Shown: positions 32,831-44,235 of the stretch, piece by piece
How positions within the stretch are numbered: the first letter of the stretch is position 1
Layout: each line of letters opens with the position of its first letter
Assembly: GCF_020184175.1 (NCBI RefSeq)
Contig: NW_026083099.1
Coordinates: 1-64,000 of the forward strand
From: Aphis gossypii
Lineage: Eukaryota > Arthropoda > Insecta > Hemiptera > Aphididae
Direction: 5' to 3'
Length of the DNA: 64,000 bases
The notes under the pieces: model-generated
Seen by the model: only the letters and a program-made list of their open reading frames with translations
Told to the model about the DNA's origin: nothing
The model's database searches: none
Program-made: the position numbers and the translations under genes

Positions 32831-35800
32831 CATGACAAAATAGATAGGTATGATGACAATAGTGTTCATTATATCCTTTTTCGCGCACCACGCCCACTGT
32901 AGTTCACCTACTATCATTGGTTGTGATATTTTACCGCGAAAATACAAATTATCAATGTTATCATAATGATAATATTATAATTTATAACTTTACTTGTTAC
33001 TTTTGTTTTTCAAGTAAATTTTAAGTTTGATTTTGATTTGTAACTTCCAAAGCAGTTATTATTTTTCACGATCCATAGTTTTTCTATTAATCACAATATT
33101 GTGGTATTGTTACATATTTTTTGTATAATACTATAACAGTTATTAAGTTGTATCTTACCTCATTAGTGTAAATTATTAACTAATTAAATATGCCTGTTTG
33201 TAGTTTTAATAATTGTATGACTGGTAGTAAAAGCAAATATGTGGTTAAAATTACGAATCGACCAGTAACCACACATAGGTTTCCTAAAGATCCTTATATG
33301 AGGAAGTTGTGGCAAGATCAAGCTCAACGTGGATATAAGAAAAGTAGTATTAATTTTGAATCAGGTCTGTATTCATAAAAGTACCTATATAATATATTAA
33401 ATCATTTTATGTATCAAATAATATATAGATTAAAATTGTTAAAGATTAATGAGAAACAATAATTTTATTTTAGCTGTAATTTGCTCTCTTCATTTCGCTC
33501 CATATCATTATAATAACAACAGCACAGATAAATGTAAACTTAAACCTGATGCGATTCCATTGAGGTGATATTTTTTGTTTTTTTGGGGTAAAGTGACAAT
33601 TTTCTAAATGTATTTGAAATTATTCTTCTAGTTTGAATGGTATAGATTATTATGATGTACCTTTTATTAGAAGTACTACTCCGATAAAAGAGCCCTCCGA
33701 GAGCCCTGTAACTGATAAACTTGAAGTTATAACCACTCCATCAGGAAAATTTTATGTGTAAGGCTTAAATTAAATGACTTGATTAAACAAAAAATATGTA
33801 TGCATACATATTTTTTGTATCTCACACAATAATAAACAAAATAATTGTTATTGCTTATCTTTATGTTTTCATTAGAGAGAATATTATACCTGATCCAAAT
33901 AGTTTACCAGAAAATCTGATATTGAGGTAGATATTTTAATTATCCGATACCTATCAAACTTAAATAATTTAATACATTTTACATTTATTAGCAACAATGT
34001 AAGCCGTAAAAGATTATTTGATGGCAAAAAAAGTCTATCAATTAGTGAAGACTTAGGAGTTGAACCTCTTATTTTAGTAAATGAATCAATAGAAGAGCAG
34101 ATTTATAAGTAATGTATTTGATGGTTTAATTTAAATTAGATGTATACTCCTCTACAACTAACTGTGTCTATATATTAAAACTAATAATTTTTTGTTTGTG
34201 TTATAATATTCATGACCAAACATAATTTGTCATGGTTATGATTAATAAGTAGAACTTGGAAAAAGCTCAAAGGTGGATGATTCAATTTAGTGGAAAACAT
34301 ACTTTCAGCCATGACAAAATAGATCAAGTTTTTCATGCTTGCAGCTACTCTTTGAAAAATCTTGTTCCTGGTTTCTTTAGTGATATTTATACTTAAAAGT
34401 TAAATAATATATAGCTATTAAACTAGGAACTTGATTTTAACATTGAGCTACCTTAGATACCTGTGATTGAAGTTTTAAATAAAAAAAAGTTATTTAAGAA
34501 ACTTTTGAATTGTTTTGAATGATTTTTTTTATAGAAAAAAAATTTAAATGTGTAGATTATTTAGTTTATTAACATTTTCCTGTGCTAATTGTTGTAATAG
34601 AAACACTTTATGTATAAGATGTTGTTAAAATTAAAAGAGTTATTTAAGAAACTTTTGAATTGTTTTGTATTCTAGTTTATATCAATTCATATTAATTTCA
34701 TCATATAAATAATATATATAAATTTATTATGAAATTTAGATTGACGAATGAAATACAATTGTTAAAAGATGAAAATGAAAGACTAATGATAAATAACTCA
34801 AGTTTAAAACAACTAGCTAAATCACAGAAAGATTTATTACTTGAAGAAGAACATAGATTTGAAACTCGTTTTAAAAAATTATTATCAGACATATTTACTC
34901 CTACACAAATTAATCTTATACTACATCCCTTAAAAAAAGTGTATAAATGGCAAACTAATGATATAGCATCAGCTATTTCGTTAAGAAGTATTAGTCCTAG
35001 GGCATATAGATTTCTACGTGAAACAAAAAAGTTTCCTTTACCAGGTTACAAATCATTTACTTTTACCTTAAGCAGTTAGATAGAATAATATACATGGTTA
35101 TAATTACAAATTTTATCATATAGGATTATCTACTCTTCGTCAATGGGCATCAACATTTGAATTAAATCCTGGAATATTATATAATGTATTGCATTTGATG
35201 AAGGCTAAAGGTAAACATTTTTAATTGTTACAAAGAAGGAAACTTATGTATATAAAATAATAACCAAAATATAGTTACAATGACATCATTTATATTTATT
35301 TTCACACTTATTATTTATGTTATGCTAAAAAATGCCAAAATAAAATTAACAGGCGAACAATTAAGTAAACTTGAAAAATTATGTGTTTTATCATTTGATG
35401 AAACATATGTATCAAAAAGAATTTGCTACGACAAAAAAAAACGAACAGTTCCTGGGCCCTCATAGATGTGTACAAATTGCTATGATAAGAAGTAAGTTTT
35501 AGTATTCAACTTTTAGGTATAATACAATAAATATATACTACAATACTTATACAATACAATACAATATTTATGTTAGGTCTTTTCGCAAAGTGGAAACAAC
35601 CAGTTTTTTATGATTATGATGTACCAATGAAACCAGAACTGTTACTTAAAATAATACAGGAGTTATATGACGTAGGGTACAATGTTATTGCCATAGTAAA
35701 TTACATGGGTGCAACTAACATGGGTCTATGGAGAGACTTAAATATCTCCATTAATAATGTATCTTTTCCTCATCCTGCAACAAGCAAAAATGTATATGTG

Positions 35801-37819
35801 TTTGCAGATGTTCCTCATCTGTTAAAGTTAGCTAGGAATCATTTTATTGACCAGTAAGACATTATTTAACAATTATACAATCATATTATGAGACTTTAAT
35901 GTAATATTTTTTAGAGGATATATTTTATCTGATGAAAAGTTTGTTGGTAAAATATTCTTCAAGAATTAATTAATATAAATAGTGGAAACGATTATAAAAT
36001 TGCACATAAACTTAGTGAACGTCATCTTTTGGTTGAGGGAACTTCCAGGATGAATGTGAAACTTTCAGCACACGTTTTTTCAAATTCAGTTGCTAAAGCC
36101 ATATCATATGCAGGACAAAATGGACATTTTAATACCTATAATTGTAAAGAAGTGAATTTAACAATTTAAAAATGTATACAAGACAATGTTAGAAATAAAC
36201 AAACTTTATTATTTTTTAGGCATCAAAAATGATCCAATTATTTAATGATTGGTTCGATTTACATAATTCTTCACACAAATATGACCATGGAAGACCAAGT
36301 TTTGGACTTGACATTATAAACCAAAAAAATCTTCTTTTAGAAATGAACGAGTTCATTTCTAAGATGACTGTACATGGAAAAAAAAAAGAAACATTACTTC
36401 CATTTCAAAAAGGTTGATAAGTTTAGGAATAATAATATTAATACTATATTATATTTAATATTATTTTTTAGGCATTTTAATATCAAATAATTCATTAATG
36501 ATGTTGTGGGACGATTTAAAAAATTATAATGAAGAAATATCTTATATTACCACGAGAAATTTAAATCAGGATCTAGTAGAAAATACATTCAGTTATCTGA
36601 AAGGAATGTGTGGTAGTGCCAGTAATAATTTAACTGTGCTTGATTTTAAATACAGGTATGGGTTAGGTTAAGCTGTGTAGGTAGTATAATATTATAATAT
36701 TATACCTACTTTTCAGTCTTCGCTGGTATATTCTTGGGAAACATTCCAATTGCATTTTCATCAATAATACAAACTCTGAGTGTGGAAATGAAATAAACCT
36801 CTTAAGTGAAAACGAATGTTTAACTAGCCAAATTATTCAATGCTCTGAAATCATTCCTAAATCTGATGATGTCATATTGGAGTTAGAAGAAGATACAACA
36901 CTAATTCAACCAGAAGGGCTTGACCTACTAAAACAATTTGAAATGTTTGTAAGTATAAAAATTAAAAATTAAAACCTTGATAATTAGCTAGGTGCTTCCT
37001 TATTAAAGTAAGAATCTTAAAATATTGTGTGAATAGTTTTCAAAAATTTTAATTTTATACCACAGGTTGATTCTAGTAATTCATTTGACCAACTTGAGTA
37101 CGAAGCTGCTAAATATGTAGCTGGGTATGTCACAAATAAATTTTGTAATAAATACCCACATTTAATTAATACAGATGGAGATGATTCTTCTTGGATCGAA
37201 CATATTTCTAGAGGTGGACTTAAAATTCCATCTAAACAACTAATGGAAACTGTAAAAACATTGGAAATAGAGTTTAAAAAACTACACAAAGATAATTTAT
37301 CAAAAATAACTAATGTTATGAAATATTTAACTGACATTTTATGGTCTAAAGTATCCTCACAAAATATACCGAAAGATGTAATACAGTGTTTAGTAAGAAC
37401 AAGAACATTTATACGATTAAATAATTTAAATTCTGCTCTATTATACACTAAAAAACCATGTAAAAATAAGAAGCTTATTAAGTTCTGTAATTAACACAAT
37501 ATATATATATATACTACATAATTACGTAAACAAAATTGTATTTACCTGTTGTTTTATTTTATTACTATGTACGACTTAATATTTTATAACTATTTTGTAA
37601 TTGTATTTACACAATATTAAACGTTGATATTGAATATTGTTATTTGTTAAATATAAATTTGCAAAATATTTAAATATTTTATTAGATAGATAAAGAAATA
37701 GTGATAAGACTTATATTATCAAAAACCAATGAGAGATGGTGAACTACACTGAGGACAGGGAACGCGCGGTGGTTGTGCGCACAAATTAAGTTGTCATCAT
37801 ACCTATCTATTTTGTCATG
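32831..37819 (+). mobile_element. P element (4989 bp) with 29-bp terminal inverted repeats
   Basis: The left end CATGACAAAATAGATAGG... is repeated exactly, inverted, at 37791-37819 over 29 bp. The 8-bp duplication TTTTAAAC flanks it perfectly (32823-32830 and 37820-37827). P elements likewise start with CATGA and make 8-bp duplications. Subterminal inverted repeats are visible (32897-32922, CTGTAGTTCACC...CATTGGTT, against 37723-37749). One THAP-domain transposase gene fills the inside. Perfect ends and duplication point to recent insertion, although the gene carries frameshifts. Confidence 0.95.
33190..37494 (+). pseudogene. P-element (THAP9-like) transposase, many exons, frameshifted
   Basis: Exons 33190-33364 and 33474-33564 encode a THAP zinc finger (MPVCSFNNC, HRFP, ICSLHF). 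Smaller exons follow at 33632-33757, 33876-33926, 33992-34108 and from 34253. A leucine-zipper-like coiled coil and the conserved DIASAISLRSISPRAYRFL lie at 34741-35044, then LRQWASTF (35124-35210). The RNase H-like part has LSFDETYV (35392-35415, first Asp), WKQPVFYDYD (from 35590), DVPHLLKL (about 35806) and LVENTFSYLKG (about 36575, catalytic Glu). The position usually read as D-M-G is Y-M-G (AIVNYMGATN). A one-base insertion near 35456 and another frame change near 35950 break the gene. The last exon ends at 37494. An early stop at 34394 could give a short THAP-only product. Confidence 0.85.
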
Positions 37820-37827
37820 TTTTAAAC

Positions 37828-38601
37828 TGTGTATAATTGTTTATCGTTAAAAGAATAGTAGCGATTTTAATATTTACTATTATTCTTCGACAGCGTTTTT
37901 ACAATATACTAAATAACAATATGTATAATTAATGTTTTAAAGTGTATACATCTTAAATAATTGTTTTATCGTTAGTTAAAATTGTAATGATGAGATATAT
38001 TTCTTATACTCGTAATGTCTAAAACAAAAAATGCTGAATATGTTACTGGTACAGGTACGACGTCAATACTAACAGGGAATGGGTTACTTTCTAAATAAAC
38101 TCCTTTTGTTAAAAACCGATTACATACTATACATCGTGTATAATATCAATAATCTTTAAACGCTTATATATATTTAAATCGAACAAACTGGTATATAGGA
38201 TTGTAAATTCGAAAACCACCAGATCATTCATCATGATAACATGCACTGCTACACCACTTTTGGGTTCCTACATTTTGTATACACAGTTTAACTAATGTAT
38301 AATTTCGAAGTGGATCGGTTAATATATTTAATACATAATCCTTTACCATAAATAATCTCCTACTAATCTAAAGGTTATTTCTGGGTTAGAACGATAATAT
38401 TCTAAAGATTCTAGAACACTGTTGATTTTTCTATCCCGTGTATTGTTTGAAACGATTGAAGGCATACAGTAATTTATACTTTAAAAACAATTTTTAATGT
38501 ATTCGTTTGAATCGTTCTATATATAACGTACACCTATCTGCCTATATTATTATTTTTTTTTTATAAAAATAATACACTAATGATATTATATACTTACATT
38601 G
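37828..38601. other. Non-coding stretch, no gene seen
   Basis: AT-rich intergenic sequence between the P element and a solo LTR. No supported gene, RNA or terminal repeat. Confidence 0.6.
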
Positions 38602-38971
38602 TGTTGTATTAGGATTTAATGAATTTCCATAATTATTAAGCAATAATAAAAAAAAGCATTTAAATAGGTTAAGATAACAATTGTGAAATAAAGTGTTGAT
38701 AAACTTTTATATTTTAGCTAGCATAGTAATCAAACCATAGTAGTACGAAATGTAAATAAAATTTGTTATTAATCGGGTTAAAATAATAATTACATAAGTT
38801 AAGGTGTATGCAATGTAAGTTTAGTACCTATATAAGAGATATGGTAAAAGGGTCATTGGTGGTGATCGTGTGACTAGATTATTACTGGACGTCGCGTTCA
38901 AATAAAGTACTTTACGTTATTTTTGTTGTACTTTATTTCGGTTTACGTCCGAGTAATCGGAGTATACGACA
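38602..38971 (+). mobile_element. Solo LTR (370 bp)
   Basis: It begins TGTTGTATTA and ends AGTATACGACA, an inverted terminus of about 8 matches in 10. A 4-bp duplication ATTG flanks it (38598-38601 and 38972-38975). It contains a TATA box (TATATAAG, about 38831) and an AATAAA polyadenylation signal (about 38900) in plus orientation. No internal region is left. Family (Gypsy or BEL) is not determined. Confidence 0.7.
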
Positions 38972-38982
38972 ATTGTTATTTT

Positions 38983-39066
38983 GTGAAGTTGAAATATTTG
39001 AAAAAAAAATTGAACTTTTCCGTGTGTGTTTGTGTTGAGCGTCGTGATGTGGTATGATATATTATT
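38983..39066. repeat. Direct repeat flanking the Harbinger element, left copy
   Basis: GAAGTTGAAATATT followed by TTTCCGTGTGTGTTTGTG(T)TGAGC recurs at about 43180-43255 with small changes. The two copies lie about 4.2 kb apart on either side of the Harbinger element. Confidence 0.65.
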
Positions 39067-39509
39067 ATAAGTTTGTGAGACCGTTGTTCAATGTTTACAA
39101 TAAAATTGTTGATGTTTTTAAATAAGTTGTTGCATATTCAGCATTTACAATATTTTATACTACACACATTTATATTAATTGTAAGCATAAATATCACATT
39201 ACGATCGGTGGGGACTGTCCATCGATCATTAAGGTAGGTACACACGTAGAGGAAATCCTCGAGTACAAATCCTCAATGCCATTCCTCAAGGAAATGCCTC
39301 GCAGCCACACGCGCGGGAATTAATCGAGGATTTTATTTGTTTTGATGATATTTTATTTTTTTTTTTTTTAGTCATCGTACATACTACTCACCCTACAACA
39401 GTTTATTGTTTATTAATTTAATATATATTAATTTAATTTAATAATTTAATATAATTAAGTTTATTAATTCGTATATTGTGTTGCATATTATTGTATACGT
39501 TTATTCGTC

Positions 39510-41502
39510 ATGGAAAAATCAGATGATGATATTATGGCCACTATTGGTTGCTTGGTAGCAGTTAATTGCTTGAAAAAAACACGCGTAAAAAAGAGGGAAA
39601 GAAGTGTATGGGTGAAGGAATGGTTGTCAAAAAGAGCACAATACTCACATGTCAACCTGATAAACGAGCTCAGAATTTGCCCTAAAGACTGGCAAAATTA
39701 TTTAAGGATGGACGAGGACACATACGTGAAATTACTGTCATTAGTCACCCCTTTTATCAAAAAAAATGATATGGTCATGAGACGAGCCATTTCACCCCAT
39801 GAAAGGCTCACGGCGACTCTCAGGTTTTTGGCAACAGGAAGAAGTTACGCAGACTTGAAGTTTTCGACAATTATTTCCCCACAGGCTCTTAGTTGCATCA
39901 TCCCAGAAACTTGTAATGCTATCTATCGAGTTCTAAACCAGGATTATTTAAAGGTAAAAAAAAATAATTAATTAATTTTTGTATATTTTGTTATAATTTA
40001 TAAAAGTGCTAAAATAATTATTGAAATCACAAACTAGAATTAAAATGTCTGAATAAATCTGAAACTGATTTGGGTTGAGGTTCATCTTGTGGTACGCTTT
40101 GTTGATAGTTGTAGTATTCCTGATTTTGTATTGTTGATTGTTGTAATATTGGGCTGGGAGTTCCTGAAGAAGTGATTATTGAACTTATCGGAGAATGGTA
40201 GGCAATTTCTGTTGCCGTATTAAAAACTTTATGGTTCAGTGTTAAGCTACCCATTTCTGCTAGGAATAAAGTCTCATTTATGATCCTGTCAGCAAATAGC
40301 ATTTGATCTTTTGGCAGGTCTCGTAGTTTCATGGCAATAGTTCTACCACTCATGTCAAAACGATCTTCTTTAATGGCAGGTTTTCTAAAATGATCTTTTA
40401 CAGTCAGCAACACTTCATTTGCTAAAGCTTCTTGTTTTTCTACTTCAACTCTTTGTTTTTTTCGACGAATATTTAGTGGTGTTCGTTCCTGATCACTGGA
40501 TTGTGCTTCATCATGAAATATATTTTCCTCACTTACCGCACTTAAAGTTGCAAGAGCCTGGGGCGTTTGTTCTTCATTATCACTGTCCTAAAATAAAAAA
40601 ATACATATCGTTCTAATTCAATAATATATTGATGTTAAATAAAACAATTAGTATTGAAATACTTAAACATTTTTTTTATTATATTATTATAGATTCCTCG
40701 AACGGCCCAAGAATGGAAGGGTATTTCAAATGAATTTGACACAAAATGGAATTTTCCCCACTGCCTAGGAGCTATGGATGGAAAACATATTACCATTGTA
40801 CCCCCTGCTGGAAGTGGGTCTAATTATTACAATTATAAAGGGAGGCATAGTATGGTTTTACTTGCTATAGCTGACGCCAACTATCAATTTATAATGTGTG
40901 ATTTTGGTACAAATGGAAGAATTTCAGATGGTGGAGTTCTGAAAAACACGATATTTTATAAAAAACTTGAAAAAAATCTATTAAACATCCCTCAGCCTGA
41001 TAGAATCAGAAACTCTGATATCAATGTGCCCTACGTTTTTGTTGTAGATGATGCTTTCCCTCTGACAGAAAACATGATGAAACCATTTAGACGAGCTCAA
41101 TTAACTTCCGTCAACAGAAAGATATTTAACTACCGCTTGTCCCGAGCCAGACGCATTATTGAAAATGCATTCGGAATTTTGGTGGCTCGATTCAGAATAT
41201 TTCATACAGCAATCAACTTGAAACCCGAACACATTGATTCCGTCGTTATGGCTTGCTGTGTACTACATAACTTTTTACTAAAAATGGTACCTAGTTAGTA
41301 TGCTCCTCCAGAGTGCTTTGACCGTGAAAATACGAGTGAAGGCACAATTTTAACAGGATATGAAGCACAAAACGATCACACATATGGATTAAATAGAAGC
41401 AATTTAGGAAACCCACCTCCATCGGCCAAAGAGTTGCGTGAGGATTTTATGAAATATTTTGCTAATGAAGGTCAAGTTCCTTGGCAACAGGACTGTATTT
41501 GA
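39510..41502 (+). pseudogene. Harbinger transposase (DDE_Tnp_4), one premature stop
   Basis: Exon 1 (39510-39953, 148 codons) and exon 2 (40693-41502) join in phase 0 at AAG/GTAAAA and TTATAG/ATT. The helical N-terminal part carries the conserved R-L-T-A-T-L-R-F-L-A-T-G stretch. The catalytic domain has AMDGKHI (Asp), FVVDDAFPL (Asp) and RRIIENAFGIL (Glu). A TAG at 41296-41298 falls 68 codons before the natural TGA, after the catalytic residues and just before the Y-x-P-P-E-C-F-D block, so only a C-terminally shortened protein could be made. The 0.74-kb intron contains exon 3 of the MADF gene on the other strand. Confidence 0.9.
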
Positions 41503-42627
41503 AATTTTATTATTTTATTAAACTTATGTACTAACTAAATACTTATTGTAATATTAATCAAATAAAGTCTATACTATTTAAAATATGCCATTATTGTATG
41601 CCAATTCAATTAAAATTATAACTTACGTTTCCAAAAATACTGTTTTCATTATCAAAATCGTTTTCTAAACTGGAATGGGAAGTTCTTGGTGTATCTTGGT
41701 CACCCAGAAAACTAAATCAAAAAATTACAAGCGCAAAGGTAAATAGTCATTTTTGTAAGAAATGTTTTTGAAAATTTATTAAGATACTAATACTAGTAAT
41801 AAAAAAGTAGAATTAAAAAGTATTAAAAATACTTTTAAAATACTATTGTTATTTACAAATACTCACAAAGTATTTGAATGGTACAAAAGTATTTTTTATT
41901 AATTTTATGCTATATTTTATAATATATATATATTATATTGTACATCAATATAGGTACCTATTATGTTACTACTTACTTACTATTGTGTTTTTTAAATTTT
42001 AAACATTGTTATTACCTAGGTACTTTTACTTAACAAAAACATAATATTAGTATATTTATTTTAATAGGTATCTTTTCAGACATTCAGTAAAATATGAAAG
42101 TAATCAGTATCCTATAAATGATATACTATAGGTATTAGTTACAGCAATATCAAACTTAAAAATTATATTAAAAAAATTGTATTTAAAATACCATTGAAAT
42201 ACATCAGTCTTTAAATACTAGTATTCAAATACTTGTATTCGAATACTTTACAAGACTGTAAACAGTGGTAAAATAATCTGCAAAATATATCTAATTAATT
42301 AATTTTGTAAAAGAAAATTGGACTTAGTTACCTCAACAATGAAAAGTACCACAATTTTGGTTTGTATACAGTGTCAGCCGACGCACCAGACTTAATGGAT
42401 TGTTTTATTTTTTTGTTCTCTTTTCTGTAAGCGCTTCTGAGGTTGTTAATTTTTTTTATTACACTGTCTTTTGTGGCGTTTGATTCGATTTCTTGTTGTT
42501 TGTTGACCAGTTTCCCATATGCTGTATCTTTTTTATTCCTGTCATGGTATTCTTTTGACTTTACATTCCAAAGACAAGGCTCGCTTTCATATAACTTTAT
42601 AAACTCTTCCGTGAATTCGCGGCTCAT
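40027..42627 (-). CDS. Harbinger MADF (Myb/SANT-like) protein, 3 exons, 313 aa
   Basis: Minus-strand exons 42627-42332, 41711-41627 and 40587-40027 join at good GT-AG sites (GTAACT, GTAAGT donors) and keep frame, giving 313 codons without a stop. Exon 1 is a MADF domain (SREFTEEFIKLYESEPCLWN, then LRSAYRKENKKI and KLWYFSLL). Exon 2 is a Ser/Asp-rich linker. Exon 3 has a basic patch (RRKKQRVEVEKQE) and a helical C-terminal region. In studied Harbinger elements the partner protein binds DNA and helps the transposase enter the nucleus and reach the ends. It converges on and overlaps the transposase gene. It looks intact. Confidence 0.88.
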
Positions 42628-42836
42628 TTTCAAAGTTTGTTTAAAAGAAGTAAGTTTTTAAAACAAAAGTACCTACTTTTGTAGGCTTGTATTAAAATAA
42701 AAAAAACAAACAAAATAATTACGTCAAATGATAAGTGATAACAATAATTAATAACAAAGTAATAATAATGATATCGCACTAATCCTCAAGGCAGACCGCA
42801 AGTGTGCCACCACACGAATAACTTTTAACTGTACAG

Positions 42837-42899
42837 TCCGGCCCGCGCAGTTTTTCCTTTTGAAATTTCGAAAAGGATTTTTTGGACTGTGCGGGCCGA
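42837..42899. repeat. 63-bp imperfect palindrome near right Harbinger end
   Basis: Outer arms GTCCGGCCCGCGCAGT and ACTGTGCGGGCCGAC pair with few mismatches, and the centre CCTTTTGAAATTTCGAAAAGG is itself nearly palindromic. It may be a tiny nested MITE or part of the Harbinger subterminal region. Confidence 0.7.
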
Positions 42900-42924
42900 C
42901 ATAGGCCTCAAGGCTGACCCTATA

Positions 42925-42988
42925 CACGTAGAGGAAATCCTCAAGGTTTGGACTGCGCAGTCCAAGCCTTGAGGATTTCCTCTACGTG
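42925..42988. repeat. 64-bp near-perfect palindrome at right Harbinger end
   Basis: CACGTAGAGGAAATCCTCAA leads into GGTTTGGACTGC, mirrored as GCAGTCCAAGCC and TTGAGGATTTCCTCTACGTG. The 32-bp arms differ at one base and there is no loop. The outer arm is the element's own inverted terminus, so the right end carries a second, inverted copy of the terminus. Confidence 0.9.
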
Positions 42989-43002
42989 TGTACCTACCTT
43001 TA

Positions 43003-43792
43003 GAGTAGAAATATAATGTACTTCATTACGATTTACATTGTCGGCAATAAAAGTATACAAAACACACGTTTATGTTATTATTCATATTAATAATACCTAG
43101 CATAAGTAAAAACATTAAATTAGATTTAAAATATTTTATATTTTATGTTTAATGATATATACTTACAATGATCTTTGAGAAGTTGAAATATTAAAAAAAA
43201 ATGTTTCCGTGTGTCTTTGTGCTGAGCAGTTTGAGGTGAATGATATGATGTGACATAATTACTCTCGGTACTTTCTAAATAATACTAGGTCCTCTACTCG
43301 TATTTATATAAGTTCTCAATGTCGTACAGGGGATTAGTATTATTAATAATCATAATTTAGGTTTGATTTAGAGTGGATGGATCTCATTATAATAATTTAC
43401 ATATTTATGAAAATATAACATGTTGTTTCCGCTAAATGTGATAAAAAATCCTAATCCACGGAAACGCCCTGCTTTGCATATGTTTTATGTCAACGTTATG
43501 TTAATGTTAATGTTTATGTTAACGGTGTGTTTTATGTCAATATTTTTACGCGAATAACAATATTTCTACATGGTACATAATAATAATTATTCATATGAGT
43601 AGTGATATAATATACTATTAGTATATACCTACTATCAAGGTGACGTACTACAATATTCTTGTTATTGCAGGCGCTGCCCACTACTATTACTACCCACTAG
43701 GCAAAAAGAGTTCCAGAACATTCCAACAACATAGGTATTAATGTAACAAAAAAACGTTCTAAGCGAAATGTTTTAGTTCCATTTCAGAACTG
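43003..43792. other. Intergenic stretch with right copy of direct repeat
   Basis: No gene is supported. The right copy of the repeat seen at 38983-39066 lies at about 43180-43255. A TTCCAGAACATTC heat-shock-like site at 43711-43723 is probably chance. Confidence 0.55.
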
Positions 43793-44235
43793 TGTAGTAA
43801 CCAGTGATAGTTACTGCACGCTTCTTTTACGACGAATGCACGTTCCGTCGTAGGTTGGAGAGTTGAGGTATATATAAGTTAACAATAAATTAATAAGACA
43901 ATTGATACGTTTATTAACTTATAAAACAATAATGAAAAGGCTTTCGTTAGCGTAAGCACAAGTACTTAGCTACCGGAGAGCAAGTGACAACACTAACTTG
44001 GTCTAACTGACTCTTAGCTAACTCTAACTAACTCTAATTAAATCTATGATGAGGACTCATATTTATATGGAACATGCCGTGATGGAGAATCGGATGATCT
44101 ACGTCTATGAAGTGGCGTGATGTGTCTAATCCAATCAGGAAACGGCATTAGTGGTCCGACTCGGTGGCATGATATAGTCATAGGCCACTGGACTGCGGAA
44201 CTACGTTTTTATACTAAAAACGTCGGTTTACTACA
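43793..44235 (+). mobile_element. Solo LTR (443 bp), different family
   Basis: It starts TGTAGTAAC and ends GTTTACTACA, inverted termini of about 8 bp, with a 4-bp duplication ACTG (43789-43792 and 44236-44239). It contains a TATA-like GTATATATAAG near 43870 followed by an AATAAA (about 43883). The flanking sequence reads as one continuous AT-rich repeat if the LTR is ignored. Confidence 0.75.

Larger units (their letters stand above)
39232..42999 (+). mobile_element. PIF/Harbinger transposon (3768 bp), two interlocked genes
   Basis: Ends are AGGTAGGTACACACGTAG... and its inverted copy at 42970-42999; similarity continues for about 30 bp (through GAGGAAATCCTC). The target duplication is TTA (39229-39231 and 43000-43002), typical for this superfamily. 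It encodes a DDE transposase on the plus strand and a MADF (Myb/SANT-like) protein on the minus strand, the standard Harbinger pair. The right end has two extra strong hairpins. Confidence 0.95.

Noticed and set aside
43711..43723. Heat-shock element TTCCAGAACATTC
   Set aside because: It matches the consensus, but one such match is expected by chance in this length and no heat-shock gene is nearby.
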